From Pseudomonas sp. Teo4 (GTDB lineage: Bacteria; Pseudomonadota; Gammaproteobacteria; Pseudomonadales; Pseudomonadaceae): 64,000 nucleotides of DNA. A model generated the notes under the pieces. It worked only from the letters and a program-made list of their open reading frames with translations. It searched no databases and was not told where the DNA came from. Numbering within the stretch: position 1 is the first letter of the stretch; the number at the start of each line of letters is the position of its first letter. This document shows positions 1-8,522 of the stretch, in pieces. The stretch is from contig NZ_JAXCIL010000001.1 in assembly GCF_034387475.1 (NCBI RefSeq), positions 868,001 through 932,000 of the forward strand, given 5' to 3'. Both the position numbers and the translations under genes were made by a program.

Positions 1-930
1 ATCCAGGCCGCCGGGGCTGGTGGCCAGGTACATCGACAGGAAATCGGTGCCCATGGCTTTTGCCAGCAGCCAGGCACAGGCGGCGCACAGCACGATCAGC
101 GCCACCGCCCCGGCCACCATGGTCGGCAGGCGCGTCCACACGTAACGCACGGTCGGCCGGTCAAAGCGCAGGCCGATGTAGCAGCCGATGGCGCCATAGG
201 CCAGGGCCAGCAGCGGCTCGGGCAGGGTGATCGTCAGCAGTCCGCTCAACTGCAGAGCGCCGCCGAGCAGTAGTGGCATCAGCAATGCCCCTGCGGGCAT
301 GCGGCTGCCGGCGACTATGCCGATCAACACTACACCGAGGCTAAGCACGCTATTGAGCAGGTGAGGGGGCTCGCTGATCAATGGGGCGTTTGCCGCCGCG
401 CCAGTATTCGGCGTAGCGCCGAGCAGATGGCTGACCAGCGAGCCGATCATCACCACGCACACCACGCGCACATATTGCATGGTGGCCACGACGCGACCAT
501 CCGCGCCGTTTTCTTCAGCCATCGACACCATCGCCGACGCAGCGCCTGGTGCGGTACCCCAGGCGGCGGTGCTGCCGGGAATACCGCCGAAACGCACGGT
601 GCCCAGGCCGACCAGAGCGCTCAAGACCACGGTGATGAAAGTGGCGACCAGCATCAGGTGCCAGGATTGCGCCATTGAAACCAGTACCGACCAGGTCACC
701 GCATGCGCCACCAACAGCCCGACGCAACCTTGGCCAAAGCGAAACACCTGGCGATGCAGTGACAGGCGCGCACCGCTTACACCGAACACGATGGCCACCA
801 GCATGGGGCCGAGGAACAAGCCTGCGGGAACGGCCAGGGCATGCAGCAGCTGGCCGAAGGCGCCAGCGCACACCAGCAGTGCGAGCCATTGGGCGAAGGT
901 TTTTTTGATGCCGGGGGCAGAGGACTGCAA
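1..930 (-). CDS. AbrB-family inner-membrane protein (partial, C-terminus off window)
   Basis: The reverse strand is open from a TTG at 930 to the window edge: 310 codons, no stop. An AGGAG eight bases upstream of the TTG decides this start. The product is a run of hydrophobic segments. Around residues 115-150 it has a GTAPGAASAM segment followed by ENGAD and a QYVRV stretch, the pattern of the AbrB duplication family (once misnamed ammonia monooxygenase). A second copy of the PGG motif (TSPGGLD) begins just as the window ends, which fits the internal duplication. Function is uncertain; the family is thought to be transport-related. It is divergent from the LysR gene at 1043, which probably controls it. 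Confidence 0.8.
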   Translation of the reverse strand, partial: MQSSAPGIKKTFAQWLALLVCAGAFGQLLHALAVPAGLFLGPMLVAIVFGVSGARLSLHRQVFRFGQGCVGLLVAHAVTWSVLVSMAQSWHLMLVATFITVVLSALVGLGTVRFGGIPGSTAAWGTAPGAASAMVSMAEENGADGRVVATMQYVRVVCVVMIGSLVSHLLGATPNTGAAANAPLISEPPHLLNSVLSLGVVLIGIVAGSRMPAGALLMPLLLGGALQLSGLLTITLPEPLLALAYGAIGCYIGLRFDRPTVRYVWTRLPTMVAGAVALIVLCAACAWLLAKAMGTDFLSMYLATSPGGLD

Positions 931-1031
931 CGTCGAGACTCCTTGTGCAGCGATAACGCGGGGTGCGGGAAAATTATCGACGGCGCAATTGATCAAGTCT
1001 ATTTTCTACTTTTGATGAATCCATAACTGAA

Positions 1032-1041
1032 ATTCATGAAT
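1032..1041. promoter_or_regulatory. palindrome in the divergent LysR/AbrB control region
   Basis: ATTCATGAAT is a perfect 10-bp palindrome ending one base before the LysR start codon. A related GATGAAT lies about 16 bases upstream. The 112-bp gap between the divergent starts must hold both promoters, so this may be an autoregulatory LysR site, but that is inference. Confidence 0.35.
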
Positions 1042-1042
1042 C

Positions 1043-1945
1043 ATGGACCTGCGCGACCTTACCTATTTTGAAACCATCGCTGAACTCGGGCATCTGGGGC
1101 GGGCTGCCGAACAGCTCAATCGCAGCCAGCCTGCGCTCAGTAAAAGCATCCAGCGCCTTGAAGAATCGCTGGGGACGCGGCTATTCCAACGGGATGGGCG
1201 GCGGATCAAGCTCACGGAAGTCGGCAAGCTGTTGCTGGCGCGCGGCAAGCAACTGCAACTGAACATCGCGCAAACCGAGCGTGAGGTGCGCGATTTCGCC
1301 AATGGGCTGGTGGGCAACATTCGCCTGGGCTGCGCCGCGAGTATGGCCGACCACCTGTTGCCGCACTTGACGGCGGCGTTGCTGGAGCGTGCGCCTGAGG
1401 TGACGTTGAAACTGTCCATCGCCCAGGATGACGTGCTCAAGGAGTCGCTCAGGTCCGGCCAGCTGGACGTGATCATCTCGCCGCAGATCGCCGACGACCC
1501 GCAGTTCACCACGTACCCGATTCTTGAAGACGAGGCCGTGGTGGTGGCCAGCGAAGACCACCCGGTATTTGCCGGCTCGATTGCCTTGAAGGACCTGTGC
1601 CGTTATCGCTGGGTGCTGGGCGGGCCGACGGTGACAGCCCGGCGCTGGCTCGACAATGTGTTCATTGCCCAACAGTTGCCCACCCCGCAGGTGCAGATCG
1701 AGACCAATGCGATTTCGCTCTTGCCTGGCTTGATCGCGAGAACCCGGTTGCTGAGTTTCGTGGCACGGGAAACGCTGGAGCACGGCCTGGGCCGGTCGCG
1801 GTTGCGCGAAGTGCCGCTGGAGGAAACCACGATGCGGCGAACCGTCGCGGTTTCGGTTCGTGCTCAAGGGTATTTGCCGCCTGCGGCAGGGGCCATGGTG
1901 GACTTGCTGAGGGAAAAGGGCTTGAGCTTTTTCCGCGGTGAGTGA
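1043..1945 (+). CDS. LysR-family transcriptional regulator
   Basis: A 300-residue protein of normal LysR length. Residues 1-60 form the winged helix-turn-helix (MDLRDLTYFETIAELGHLGR, then SQPALSKSIQRLE). The rest is the type 2 periplasmic-binding-fold effector domain. It is transcribed away from the AbrB-type membrane gene, with only 112 bp between the starts, the usual arrangement for a LysR regulator and its target. The ligand cannot be read from the sequence. The gene ends in ordinary GC-rich sequence with no clear terminator. Confidence 0.92.
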   Translation: MDLRDLTYFETIAELGHLGRAAEQLNRSQPALSKSIQRLEESLGTRLFQRDGRRIKLTEVGKLLLARGKQLQLNIAQTEREVRDFANGLVGNIRLGCAASMADHLLPHLTAALLERAPEVTLKLSIAQDDVLKESLRSGQLDVIISPQIADDPQFTTYPILEDEAVVVASEDHPVFAGSIALKDLCRYRWVLGGPTVTARRWLDNVFIAQQLPTPQVQIETNAISLLPGLIARTRLLSFVARETLEHGLGRSRLREVPLEETTMRRTVAVSVRAQGYLPPAAGAMVDLLREKGLSFFRGE

Positions 1946-2165
1946 GGTGGGGTGACGCCGCGAGGGGAATCTGATGGCCGGTTGCTGACAGATGTCGCGG
2001 TGTATCTACGCTCAAGGCATAAGTAACATCCTGCAACATCTGCCCGGCAGGCCCTGATGGATCTCGTTCACTCGCTGCGCAGGAAGGCCGCGCTGGTCGC
2101 AAGTCGCCCCATGGGGGGACGCAACTCGTGAGTTGCCAGGCGCAACTCGTAGCGGAGGCTCATCA

Positions 2166-2528
2166 ATGCTCAGGAAATGCTTGTTGGCGTTGGCCATTGG
2201 CGGCGTGCTGTCGGCATCGGCGGTGCTGGTGCCGGATTCGCTCGGTGGTGCATCCAGTGCGTATGCGAAAGACGGGGGCGGCGGCCACGGCGGCGACGGT
2301 GGTGGGAATGCAGGTGCCGGGCGTGGCGAGAGCGGTCGCAATGGGGCAGACGATGGTGCCAACCATGAGGCCAACCACGAAGCGAATCACGAGGCCAACC
2401 ACGAAGCGAATCACGAAGCGAATCACGAAGCCAACCACGATGTGGGTGAGCCCCACGGTGTCGGGCATGGCGCGGATGATGGGGTAGATCATGATGTCGG
2501 GGACGATCATGGAGGTGATCGGACCTGA
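2166..2528 (+). CDS. small secreted protein with NHEA tetrapeptide repeats
   Basis: An in-frame ATG lies upstream at 2133, but the ATG at 2166 has a GGAGG eight bases before it and starts a clean signal peptide (MLRKCLLALAIGGVLSASA, ending near AYA-K), so I use it: 120 residues. The mature part is low-complexity: a Gly/His/Asp-rich stretch, six exact NHEA units plus NHDV, then a His/Asp/Gly tail (VGHGADDGVDHDVGDDHGGD). The many His and Asp suggest metal binding, which is inference. I recognise no family. The leader at 2122-2135 holds an inverted repeat (CAACTC-GT-GAGTTG). Confidence 0.7.
   Translation: MLRKCLLALAIGGVLSASAVLVPDSLGGASSAYAKDGGGGHGGDGGGNAGAGRGESGRNGADDGANHEANHEANHEANHEANHEANHEANHDVGEPHGVGHGADDGVDHDVGDDHGGDRT
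2361..2444 (+). repeat. 12-bp coding tandem repeat (NHEA units)
   Basis: Six 12-bp units of the type AAYCAYGARGCN run head to tail from 2361 to 2432, and a seventh degenerate unit (NHDV) ends at 2444. Third positions differ between units (AAC/AAT, GAG/GAA, GCC/GCG). The array is therefore older than a recent slippage event but could still change length. Confidence 0.9.
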
Positions 2529-2538
2529 CGCTCCATTA

Positions 2539-2572
2539 GCCTGTGCCAGCCCGCGCCAGGGGCGGCACAGGC
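2539..2572. terminator. hairpin between convergent genes
   Basis: GCCTGTGCC and GGCACAGGC form a 9-bp perfect stem around a 16-nt GC-rich loop, just after the NHEA-protein gene and just before the end of the convergent sfnR gene. It has no T-run, so intrinsic termination is only possible. Confidence 0.45.
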
Positions 2573-2574
2573 GT

Positions 2575-3675
2575 TCAGATCGACAGCCGCACCATGCGGT
2601 TGTCCAGTGCTTGCGGTTGTGCTGCCCGACGTTTGCTCACCACCAGTTCACCCATCGCGATCAAGCGGGTGCGCACGATGTTGCGTGACAACCCCAGCAG
2701 TTGCGCGGTGTGCACCTGGTTGTAATGGCAGAACTGGTAGGCCGAACGCAGCAAAGCGTTCTCGACTTGCTCGTACAACCCTTCGGGCTGTTCCTCGTAA
2801 AGCTGGCTGAATGCCTGCTGCAGCAGGTCTTGCCCGGCGTTGTGCGTAGGCGCCTCGTCCTGGCGCTCCCGGCGCAGGTTTGACAAGCGCAGGTCTTGCG
2901 CCTGAATCAGGCCATCATCACAGGTCAGCAAACTGTGGTGAATGACGTTCTCCAGTTCGCGGATATTGCCCGGCCAGGCGTACTCGACCAGTTTGGCCTG
3001 GGCCATCGGGCTGAGTTCGACAGGGCCGTAACCCAGGCGCTGGCTGTAGCTGCGGATGAAGTGCCGGGCCAGCGGCAGGATGTCGCCCGGGCGCTCGCGC
3101 AACGGGTGCAGTTGCAGGCTTACCACGTTCAGGCGGTAGTAGAGGTCCTCGCGAAAATGCCCGGCGTTGATGGCCTTTTCCAGTTGAACGTTGGTGGCCG
3201 CCAGTACCCGTACGTTGATCGGGATGCTTTTGCGCGAGCCCAGTCGCACCACTTCGCGCTCCTGCAGCACCCGCAGCAGTTTGACCTGGATCGGCAAGGG
3301 CAGGTCGCCGATTTCGTCGAGGAACAACGTGCCGCCGTCAGCTTCCTCGAACCAGCCAGCCTTGGCCGTCAGCGCACCGGTGAAGGCGCCTTTTTCATGG
3401 CCGAACAGCTCGGCCTCGACCAGTGATTCGGCAAATGCGCCGCAGTTGACCGCAACGAAGGGGCCGTTGCGCCGGCCACTGAGGTTGTGAATGTGGCGCG
3501 CCACCAGCTCTTTGCCTGTGCCGGTTTCACCGATGACCAGCACGCTGGCCTCACTGGGCGCAACTTGTTGCAGGTGCGCAAGCAACGCCTGGGACTTTGG
3601 GTCTTCGAACACCTGTGCGGTTGCCCTGATCGAGGTGGCCAGTGTCGGTGACGGCGGGAGGGTCAGCAGTTGCAT
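2575..3675 (-). CDS. sfnR: SfnR-type sigma-54-dependent activator without receiver domain
   Basis: A 366-residue enhancer-binding protein reduced to its AAA+ and DNA-binding parts. After about 25 residues the AAA+ domain begins. It shows Walker A GETGTGKE, the sigma-54 contact loop GAFTGA, Walker [12 protein letters not shown] and the R-finger region [13 protein letters not shown]. The C-terminal Fis-type helix-turn-helix reads [20 protein letters not shown]. The closest proteins I know are SfnR activators of P. putida, which control dimethylsulfone/organosulfur use and also lack an N-terminal sensor. With no sensor, activity is probably set by the amount of protein. No obvious sulfur target gene lies next to it here. 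Confidence 0.85.
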   Translation of the reverse strand: MQLLTLPPSPTLATSIRATAQVFEDPKSQALLAHLQQVAPSEASVLVIGETGTGKELVARHIHNLSGRRNGPFVAVNCGAFAESLVEAELFGHEKGAFTGALTAKAGWFEEADGGTLFLDEIGDLPLPIQVKLLRVLQEREVVRLGSRKSIPINVRVLAATNVQLEKAINAGHFREDLYYRLNVVSLQLHPLRERPGDILPLARHFIRSYSQRLGYGPVELSPMAQAKLVEYAWPGNIRELENVIHHSLLTCDDGLIQAQDLRLSNLRRERQDEAPTHNAGQDLLQQAFSQLYEEQPEGLYEQVENALLRSAYQFCHYNQVHTAQLLGLSRNIVRTRLIAMGELVVSKRRAAQPQALDNRMVRLSI

Positions 3676-3833
3676 GGGAGATCCCTTGGCAATTGAGGCG
3701 ACGGGCAGGGCAGCGGCCTGTGTTGTGTCGTGGTTGTTGGGTGGCGGTCAGGTGTTGCGCTGCGGGCAGCTGCCAAGTGTTGGTGGCTGCACAGTGAGAG
3801 GAGTTATAGGGGATATTTCTCAGGTTAAAAAAG

Positions 3834-3855
3834 AATAAGAATTTATATTCTTATT
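3834..3855. promoter_or_regulatory. AT-rich palindrome between tetR and sfnR
   Basis: AATAAGAA-TTTATA-TTCTTATT is a perfect 8-bp inverted repeat in an A/T-rich island. It lies 16 bases beyond the stop of the TetR gene and about 160 bp upstream of the sfnR start. It could end tetR transcription or be an operator for sfnR; the sequence does not decide. Confidence 0.4.
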
Positions 3856-3870
3856 TCTTTTTGATGAATT

Positions 3871-4455
3871 CTAAGGGTGCACAGCGGTTTTTCCAGTGCA
3901 AACGATCCCTTGTACGAATGTCATCAGCTGTTCCCGCGCAGCCAAACCCCACTGCGCCTGTCCGCACAGCAGGCTCAGCACCGCGTGGGCGATCGAGCGT
4001 GCCCGTGGGGTGCTCAACCCGCATTCGGCGGCGACGATGTCACTGAGCAGTCCGCTGTAGGCACGTTTGAGTTGCTCCACATGCTCTGCCTGTTCCTCGT
4101 TCAGGTTGACCGCCTCCCGTGTGAGCAGAATCAATTTGTCCGGGTGAGCCTGGCTGTATGCGGCGAAGGCCTGGACGAAGCACTGCAAGCGTTCGCTGGT
4201 GGTGCGGGCACCTTTGAGGCATTGTCGGGTTTCATACAGCAGGTCGGTCAGGCTCGATTCGATCAGCTCGAACAACAGCCCCTGTTTACTCTCGATATGA
4301 TGGTAAAGCGACCCGGCGCGCAGGCCCAGGTGGCTGGCCAGGTCACGCAGACCGATGGCTTGGTAGCCATGGCTGGCGAACAGCGTGCTTGCGGCATCCA
4401 GCAAGCGATCGCGGGCATCGGGCGAGGCAATGTGCAAGCGGCTGGAGGCGGGCAT
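3871..4455 (-). CDS. TetR-family repressor of the SDR/hydantoinase genes
   Basis: The frame stays open far upstream, but the real start is the ATG at 4455 (MPASSRL). The product has 194 residues, normal for TetR. The helix-turn-helix is in residues 12-60 (ARDRLLDAASTLFASHGYQA, then GLRAGSLYHHIESKQGLLFE). The C-terminal ligand domain is typical of the AcrR/FadR-like branch. It is divergent from the SDR gene at 4540 across an 84-bp gap that holds a near-palindromic operator. A second copy of that operator sits at the hyuA promoter, so I infer it represses both units and probably itself. The inducer is unknown, presumably a pathway intermediate. Confidence 0.88.
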   Translation of the reverse strand: MPASSRLHIASPDARDRLLDAASTLFASHGYQAIGLRDLASHLGLRAGSLYHHIESKQGLLFELIESSLTDLLYETRQCLKGARTTSERLQCFVQAFAAYSQAHPDKLILLTREAVNLNEEQAEHVEQLKRAYSGLLSDIVAAECGLSTPRARSIAHAVLSLLCGQAQWGLAAREQLMTFVQGIVCTGKTAVHP

Positions 4456-4481
4456 GTTGGGACCTGTCGGCGATTTGATGT

Positions 4482-4514
4482 TTGACCAAATGTAAGACAA
4501 CAGGCATCTTACGT
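4482..4514 (+). promoter_or_regulatory. SDR promoter with overlapping TetR-type operator
   Basis: A sigma-70-like -35 box TTGACC (4482-4487) is followed after 17 bp by CATCTT (4505-4510). The inverted repeat GTAAGA-N9-TCTTAC, within 4491-4514, covers the spacer and -10 box, so a bound repressor would block polymerase. The same -35 box and operator occur in identical register before hyuA (6325-6357). Confidence 0.7.
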
Positions 4515-4539
4515 AAAGACTCAATCGCGGAGGTGTTTT

Positions 4540-5289
4540 GTGGAAAATCAAACGGTGGTGATCGTAGGTGGTGCGTCGGGTCTGGGCCTGGAGACTGCCC
4601 GGTTGATGGTCAAGCGGGGTGCGCGCAAAATCGGCCTGATCGACCGCAACGAGCAATTGCTGGTACAAGCTGCCGAAGCGCTTCGCGGGCAGGGCGCCGA
4701 AGTGGCGATCGCGGTCGGTGACATCGCTCGCCAGGAAACGGCCCACGCAGCATTCGCTGAAATCGTCGGCAGCCTGGGGCGGGTTCACTGCCTGGTCAAC
4801 AGTGCGGCAATCTACCCGCGCAAGGACATCTTCGAAATCACCGACGAAGAGTGGGACCTGGAAAACGCCGTCAACATCAAGGGCACCTATCACATGATGG
4901 TTGCCGCGGTGCGCCACATGCAGCAGTACGTCGCCGCGCCTGCGGTGACCGGGCGTATCGTCAACGTCACGTCGGTGGATGCGTTCAAGGCTCACCCGCA
5001 GAACGCCCATTACGCAGCCACCAAGGCGGCGGTGGTCAGCTTGACCAAGTCCTTCGCCCAGGCCTGCGCCAAGGACCAGATCCTGGTCAACTCGGTGGCC
5101 CCGGCCGGCTTCGCCACCGAGCGCGCCAAGCAGCTGGGCTTCCTCGGCGAACTGGCAGCGGCCAACCCGCTGGGTCGCGCTGCGGAACCGGCGGAAATCG
5201 CCGAATGGATCGTAATGATGGGTAGCAGCCGCAACAGCTACGCCACCGGCGAGAACGTGATCGTCAGCGGAGGTTACATCTATGCCTGA
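4540..5289 (+). CDS. short-chain dehydrogenase/reductase
   Basis: GTG start at 4540 with GGAGG just upstream; 249 residues, a classical SDR length. It has the cofactor motif GGASGLG at residues 10-16, an acidic residue after beta-2 (IGLIDRNE) that favours NAD(H), and the catalytic set Ser145, Tyr158 and Lys162 (YAATK). The substrate is unknown; an alcohol or keto intermediate of the neighbouring pathway is likely. Its last 8 bases overlap the next SDR gene, so the two are translationally coupled. Expression is probably controlled by the TetR protein encoded divergently. Confidence 0.9.
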   Translation: MENQTVVIVGGASGLGLETARLMVKRGARKIGLIDRNEQLLVQAAEALRGQGAEVAIAVGDIARQETAHAAFAEIVGSLGRVHCLVNSAAIYPRKDIFEITDEEWDLENAVNIKGTYHMMVAAVRHMQQYVAAPAVTGRIVNVTSVDAFKAHPQNAHYAATKAAVVSLTKSFAQACAKDQILVNSVAPAGFATERAKQLGFLGELAAANPLGRAAEPAEIAEWIVMMGSSRNSYATGENVIVSGGYIYA

Positions 5290-6037
5290 AGTTGCATTCC
5301 CCGAGGGTTACCAGCGCGCGTTGGTGACCGGCGCCACCAGCGGCATCGGCAAGGCTATCGTGCTGGCACTGCGTGATGCCGGCCTGCAGGTGATTGCCGT
5401 GGGTCGCAGCCCGGATGCGTTGGCCGAGCTTGCCCGCGAACCTGGCGTCACCACGCTGGAAGCGGATGTGCGTGACTACCGGGCCCTGAACGCCGCGCTC
5501 GAAGGCCAGGCGGTGGATGTGCTGGTGAACAACGCCGGCATCCTGTCTACCCGCGCGGCGTTCCAGGACATCGACGAGGCCGAGATCGACAACATGCTCG
5601 ACATCAACCTCAAGGCGCCGCTGCATCTGGCGCGCCAGGTGCTGCCGGGCATGGTCGAGCGGGGCAGGGGGCACCTGTTCTTCATCGGCTCTAGCGCAGG
5701 CCGCGCGCCGCATCCGGGGGCGGCGGTGTACGGTGCTTCGAAGGCGGGTGTGAGCCTGTTCTGCGATGCCTTGCGCTGTGATCTTCTCGGCAGCGGCGTG
5801 CGGGTAACCGAGATTGCGCCGGGCAGGGTGCAGACGCAGTTGTACAAGACCGCCATGGGCATGCAGGCCGCGGGCAGCGAACTGTATGACGGCTACGAGT
5901 CGATCCAGCCAGAGGACATCGCCGAGCTGCTGTTGGCGGCGCTGAAAATGCCACGGCAGGTGGATGTGTCGCGGCTTGAGGTATTCCCCACGGCGCAGGC
6001 GGTGGGTGGCGGGCGGATGGTCAAGACGGGCGGTTGA
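5282..6037 (+). CDS. short-chain dehydrogenase/reductase, second of a coupled pair
   Basis: A 251-residue SDR whose ATG lies inside the end of the previous gene (8-bp overlap), with GGAGG seven bases before it. It has [10 protein letters not shown] near the N-terminus, NNAGIL, and the catalytic Ser137, Tyr150 and Lys154 (YGASK). GRS after beta-2 suggests NADP(H), in contrast to the upstream partner, so the pair may run opposite redox directions or different steps. The divergence between the two argues against a very recent tandem duplication. Confidence 0.9.
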   Translation: MPEVAFPEGYQRALVTGATSGIGKAIVLALRDAGLQVIAVGRSPDALAELAREPGVTTLEADVRDYRALNAALEGQAVDVLVNNAGILSTRAAFQDIDEAEIDNMLDINLKAPLHLARQVLPGMVERGRGHLFFIGSSAGRAPHPGAAVYGASKAGVSLFCDALRCDLLGSGVRVTEIAPGRVQTQLYKTAMGMQAAGSELYDGYESIQPEDIAELLLAALKMPRQVDVSRLEVFPTAQAVGGGRMVKTGG

Positions 6038-6069
6038 GTGCACGTCTTGATGGTTTGGGTGGTTTAGAG

Positions 6070-6290
6070 ATCGAGCGCCGCCCGCGCGGCGCATCGCGAG
6101 CAAGGCTCGCTCCTACGTTTGTTTACGGCCAATAACGGCTGTGACAGGCGCGCGCGACCGCCTTGTTTGTACGACGCGATATCGCGCCATGCGCGAAAGC
6201 GTTCGCGCGCATTTGGCGCAGGCATAACTGGCCCGAAACAAACGTAGGAGCGAGCCTTGCTCGCGATGCGCCGCGCGGGCGGCGCTCGAT
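6070..6290. repeat. perfect 55-bp inverted repeat flanking a 111-bp core
   Basis: The stretch 6070-6124 is the exact reverse complement of 6236-6290 (55 of 55). Each arm contains its own small palindromes (GCGCCGCCCGCGCGGCGC and GCGAGCAAGGCTCGC). The core (6125-6235) has more GCG-rich half-palindromes. This looks like a paired intergenic repeat of a second, non-REP sequence class. It fills most of the 381-bp gap between the SDR pair and hyuA. It may act as a terminator or barrier, or be a mobile REPIN-like unit. Confidence 0.9.
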
Positions 6291-6324
6291 TCCACAGGCA
6301 ACAAAAATTTCAAGGAACAGGTGC

Positions 6325-6357
6325 TTGACCGCCTGTAAGACAACATATAACTTACAT
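6325..6357 (+). promoter_or_regulatory. hyuA promoter with overlapping TetR-type operator
   Basis: TTGACC (6325-6330) is followed 17 bp later by TAACTT (6348-6353), with TATAAC as an overlapping alternative. The segment 6334-6357 begins TGTAAGACAACA and ends CTTACAT, giving GTAAG-N11-CTTAC. It matches the SDR operator (4491-4514) at the first 12 bases, at CTTAC and at the last base, with the same distance to the -35 box. The leader to the hyuA start is about 60 nt. Confidence 0.7.
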
Positions 6358-6418
6358 GAAGGCCGCATGCTCTCGCACGAGCGTCGGGTCGAGACAACTA
6401 CAAAGCATTGCAGGGGAT

Positions 6419-8500
6419 ATGACGATGACTGCGACATCATGCCGGGTCGGCGTGGACATAGGCGGGACCTTCACCGATATCGCGCTGGACGTGGACGGCG
6501 TGCTGCATTCGACCAAGATCCTGACCGACTACGAGCTGCCCGAGCGGGCCATCCTCACCGGCGTACGCCAGGTGATGGCGCAGGCGGGCCTGACCCTGTC
6601 GGACATTGACCAGCTGATCCACGGCACCACCCTGGCCACCAACGCCCTGATCGAGCGCCGTGGTGCCCGTACCGCCTTCATCACCACCGAAGGCTTTCGC
6701 GACACCCTCGAGATGCGCACCGAAAACCGCTTCGAGCAGTACGACATCAACATCGCCCTGCCGCCGCCGCTGATCGATCGTGAGCATCGCTACACCCTGC
6801 GCGAACGTCTGGATGTCAAAGGCCAGGTGCTGATCGCCCCCGAGCAAGCCGAGATCGACGCCCTGGTCGAGCGCATCGCCGAAGGCAACTACGAAAGCGT
6901 CGCCATTGGTTTCCTGCACAGCTACGTCAATGGCGCCCATGAGCGTCAGCTGCGCGATGCCTTGCAGGCGCGCCTGCCGCAACTGTCGATCTCGATCTCC
7001 AGCGAAGTGTCGCCGCAGATGCGTGAGTTCGAGCGGTTCAACACCGTGTGCGCCAACGCCTACGTCAAACCGCTGATCAAGTCCTACCTGGACCGCCTGG
7101 TGGTGACGTTGCGCAAGGAAGGCGCCGAGTGCCCGGTGTTCATGATCCACTCCGGCGGCGGCATCATCTCGGTGCAGAGCGCCGCAGAATTTCCGGTGCG
7201 GTTGGTTGAGTCGGGGCCTGCGGGCGGTGCGATCTTCGCTGCTGACATCGCTCGTCGTTACCAGCTGGAGAACGTGCTGTCGTTCGACATGGGCGGCACC
7301 ACGGCGAAAATCTGTCTGATCGAAGGCCAGGTGCCGAAGACCGCCAAAACCTTTGAAGTAGCCCGCACCTACCGTTTCAAGAAGGGCAGTGGCATGCCGA
7401 TTTCCATCCCGGTGGTGGAAATGGTCGAGATTGGTGCCGGTGGTGGCTCCATCGCCAGCATCGACAGCATGCGCCAGATCCGCGTCGGCCCGCACAGCGC
7501 GGCCTCCGAGCCGGGCCCGGCCTGCTACGGTCGTGGCGGCCTGGAGCCGACCATCACCGACGCCAACCTGTTGCTCGGTCGCCTCGACGCTGACAATTTT
7601 GCCGGCGGCGCATTGCGCCTGAATACCGACAATGCCGCCAATGCCATGGCCCGGGTCATCGGCCAGCCGCTGGGCATGAAGGCCGATACTGCTGCCTTCG
7701 GTGTCTGCGAAGTGGTGGACGAGAACATGGCCAACGCCGGCCGTGTGCATGCGGTGGAAAGCGGCAAGGACATTGCCGACTACACCATGATCACCTTTGG
7801 CGGCGGCGGCCCGCTGCACGCGGCGCGGCTGTGCGAAAAGATGGGCGTGTCGCGCTTCATCGTCCCGGCCGGTGCCGGCGTGGGTTCGGCCATCGGCTTC
7901 CTGCGCGCACCGTTCGGCTATGAGGCTGTGCGCAGTGCCTTCGTGCGTCTGTCCGAGTTCGATGCGGTCAGCATCAACGGCCTGATCGACGAGATGAAGG
8001 CCGAGTCACTGGGCTTCCTGCGCCAGGGCATGCCGGATGGCGAGCCGGAAATGGAATGCACTGCGTTCATGCGCTACGTCGGCCAAGGCTGGGAAATTCC
8101 AGTGGCACTGCCATTCAAGGCGTTCAGCGCGGCGGATACCGCGCAGTTCAAAGCGCTGTTCGAAGAAGCCTACACCCGCTTCTTCGGTCGTCCGATCGAA
8201 GGCCCGGACATCGAGATCGTCAGCTGGTCGGTCAAGGCCAGTTCGCCACTGCCGCCGGTCGAGCACATCGAGGAAGTGGGCGCTGCCTACCGTTCCCATG
8301 AAGTTGCGCGCCGCCAAGTATTCGACGTGGCCGCCGGTGGTTTCGTGGAAGCCGGCATCCACCCGCGCGAAGAGCTGCAGGTCGGTGCCCGCGTCGACGG
8401 CCCGGCCATCATCGTCGAGCGCGAAACCTCGACCTTCGTCACCTCCAACTTCACCGCCACGGTCCAGCCAGACGGCTGCCTGCTGGTCGTGCGTCGTTAA
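6419..8500 (+). CDS. hyuA: hydantoinase/oxoprolinase family subunit A
   Basis: Open upstream to 6356, but the ATG at 6419 (MTMTATSCRVGVDIGG) with AGGGG just before it gives the normal family N-terminus: 693 residues. The N-terminal motif GVDIGGTFTDI and the later FDMGGTTAKICLI are the two phosphate-binding loops of the ASKHA-fold ATPase shared by HyuA, 5-oxoprolinase and acetone carboxylase beta. With HyuB (next gene, 22 bp on) it should open a cyclic amide or ureide with ATP. The exact ring (hydantoin, N-methylhydantoin, 5-oxoproline-like) cannot be told by eye. It heads a seven-gene run ending at 16786. Confidence 0.9.
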   Translation: MTMTATSCRVGVDIGGTFTDIALDVDGVLHSTKILTDYELPERAILTGVRQVMAQAGLTLSDIDQLIHGTTLATNALIERRGARTAFITTEGFRDTLEMRTENRFEQYDINIALPPPLIDREHRYTLRERLDVKGQVLIAPEQAEIDALVERIAEGNYESVAIGFLHSYVNGAHERQLRDALQARLPQLSISISSEVSPQMREFERFNTVCANAYVKPLIKSYLDRLVVTLRKEGAECPVFMIHSGGGIISVQSAAEFPVRLVESGPAGGAIFAADIARRYQLENVLSFDMGGTTAKICLIEGQVPKTAKTFEVARTYRFKKGSGMPISIPVVEMVEIGAGGGSIASIDSMRQIRVGPHSAASEPGPACYGRGGLEPTITDANLLLGRLDADNFAGGALRLNTDNAANAMARVIGQPLGMKADTAAFGVCEVVDENMANAGRVHAVESGKDIADYTMITFGGGGPLHAARLCEKMGVSRFIVPAGAGVGSAIGFLRAPFGYEAVRSAFVRLSEFDAVSINGLIDEMKAESLGFLRQGMPDGEPEMECTAFMRYVGQGWEIPVALPFKAFSAADTAQFKALFEEAYTRFFGRPIEGPDIEIVSWSVKASSPLPPVEHIEEVGAAYRSHEVARRQVFDVAAGGFVEAGIHPREELQVGARVDGPAIIVERETSTFVTSNFTATVQPDGCLLVVRR

Positions 8501-8522
8501 CGCCTGATTCGGAAGCCAGAAC

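Noticed and set aside
2361..2444. Short regular repeats as a CRISPR array
   Set aside because: The units are contiguous 12-bp codon repeats without spacers, inside a reading frame with a signal peptide.
3731..3757. Sigma-54 promoter (TGGC...TTGC) near sfnR
   Set aside because: The spacing between TGGC and TTGC is two bases too long for a -24/-12 promoter and the orientation is opposite to sfnR.
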